Source: Mycocentrospora acerina (Eukaryota; Ascomycota; Dothideomycetes; Pleosporales). From it: DNA of 64,000 nucleotides. The notes beneath the pieces were generated by a model. It did not search any database. It was not told the DNA's origin and was given only the letters and a program-made list of their open reading frames with translations. Below are positions 63,457-64,000 of this stretch, piece by piece. A program made the translations under genes and the position numbers. The stretch lies in NCBI GenBank assembly GCA_022701365.1, contig JAKUHH010000108.1, positions 1,177,821 through 1,241,820 of the forward strand, given 5' to 3'. How positions within the stretch are numbered: position 1 is the stretch's first letter; each line of letters begins with the position of its first letter.

Positions 63457-64000
63457 ATGACCGAGAAGGAATACGCTGGTGCGCAGACCCATCTGGCCGG
63501 CTCAGACAATGGCGTAAGTTGTGCCCTTTTTTTCTGAATTTGCCTCTGCCTTTGCCTTTGCCTCTGCCATGTCAAATACTCACACTCCACCAGGACGCCA
63601 AAGGTGCCGTAGCTGAAGTGGTTGTCATTTCTGGCTCAGAGGCCATCGCCGAGGCCAGGCTCAAGGAACCCCCCAAGCACTTCTCTTTGTATGCCATGGT
63701 GCTCTATCTCTGCGCCGTAGTTGGCTTTTTCTGCTCTACTTGCAATGGTTTCGACGGTTCCGTCTTCAACGCCCTTCTCCTCAACAAGGCCTTCAAGGCG
63801 TACTTTGATGTCAAGTCAACCGGTGCCTGGACCGGCATCGTCAGTTCCATGTACCAGATTGGTGGTGTCACGGCCATCCCCTTCATCGGCCCCGCTTGCG
63901 ATACCTGGGGACGCCGAATTGGCATGATGATCGGAGGAGCCATTGGAGTCGCCGGCGTCATCGTCCAAGCCACAACCAAACCTGGTAGCGCCGCAGTCGG
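63457..64000 (+). CDS. Sugar porter (MFS), 5' part, cut by window end
   Basis: Two exons visible, 63457-63513 and 63594-64000+; the first gives MTEKEYAGAQTHLAGSDNG and the second continues DAKGAVAEVVVISGSEA. The first membrane helix (LYAMVLYLCAVVGFFCSTCN) carries NGFDGSVFNALL, the usual sugar-porter motif at the end of TM1 (GYDGSLMN in relatives). TM2 and the loop follow: GAWTGIVSSMYQIGGVTAIP and GPACDTWGRRIGMMIGG, the GRR signature. It most resembles lactose or hexose permease-like sugar transporters of filamentous fungi. The rest lies to the right. The CT-rich leader before the ATG and the intron repeated TTTGCCTCTGCC tract at about 63,541-63,570 are noted. Confidence 0.9.

Noticed and set aside
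62210..63590. Overlapping frames up to 178 codons near the sugar porter
   Set aside because: GC-rich DNA with few stops; both strands open at once, no motifs, no consistent splice partners.

Overview
The window is nuclear DNA of a filamentous ascomycete (Pezizomycotina). A plant-associated Dothideomycete of the Pleosporales type is my best guess, but this is inference because no marker gene is present. The grounds are: many introns of about 50-90 bp with GTRNGT donors, CTAAC/CTGAC branch sites and YAG acceptors; a HET-NACHT-ankyrin gene; Zn2Cys6 and MFS families; a GH18/CBM18 chitinase-like gene; and a pogo-type transposase killed by stop codons of the kind left by repeat-induced point mutation (RIP). 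I rebuilt gene models by hand from splice signals and reading-frame continuity. No similarity search was possible.

Layout. 1-71: start of a minus-strand gene leaving the window. 0.8-3.2 kb: fibrillarin (minus) and ribosomal protein L17/uL22 (plus), head to head. 3.8-7.3 kb: a GPI-type GH128 (Asl1-like) glycosidase and a secreted amidase. 8.3-9.4 kb: a coiled-coil orphan. 9.85-13.8 kb: a large NLR-type gene (HET, NACHT, 15 near-identical ankyrin repeats). 14.8-16.1 kb: the RIP-like pogo relic, then about 2 kb without genes. 18.1-19.9 kb: an orphan three-exon gene. 20.0-28.9 kb: NRDE2 (minus) and UTP10 (plus), divergent. 29.3-31.2 kb: a DENN-related LCHN/Anr2-like protein. 32.4-39.8 kb: metabolic genes, namely 2-isopropylmalate synthase, a DUF1989 (urea carboxylase-associated) protein, a short-chain dehydrogenase and glutamate decarboxylase. 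41.8-44.6 kb: a Zn2Cys6 regulator. 44.6-49.1 kb: gene-poor and AT-rich at its right end. 49.1-54.8 kb: a 1,773-residue GH18-like protein. 57.0-60.8 kb: an MFS drug/H+ antiporter and a secreted protein of unknown family. 63.46 kb to the end: the start of a sugar transporter.

Working together. Fibrillarin, UTP10 and uL22 all belong to ribosome production, and fibrillarin and UTP10 both act in box C/D-U3 snoRNP/SSU processome chemistry. NRDE2 is a nuclear RNA surveillance factor. The other genes look individually placed, and I see no secondary-metabolite cluster.

The strongest observations are the giant chitinase-like protein whose catalytic DxxDxDxE motif has lost its acid (Glu to Gln) and two Asp residues, and which ends in a duplicated Trp/Cys domain I do not recognise; the nearly homogeneous ankyrin array of the NLR gene; the RIP-like decay of the transposase, with seven in-frame stops or lost catalytic bases and no frameshift over about 850 bases; and a recurrent switch of the coding strand from C-rich to G-rich in the later part of at least seven genes.
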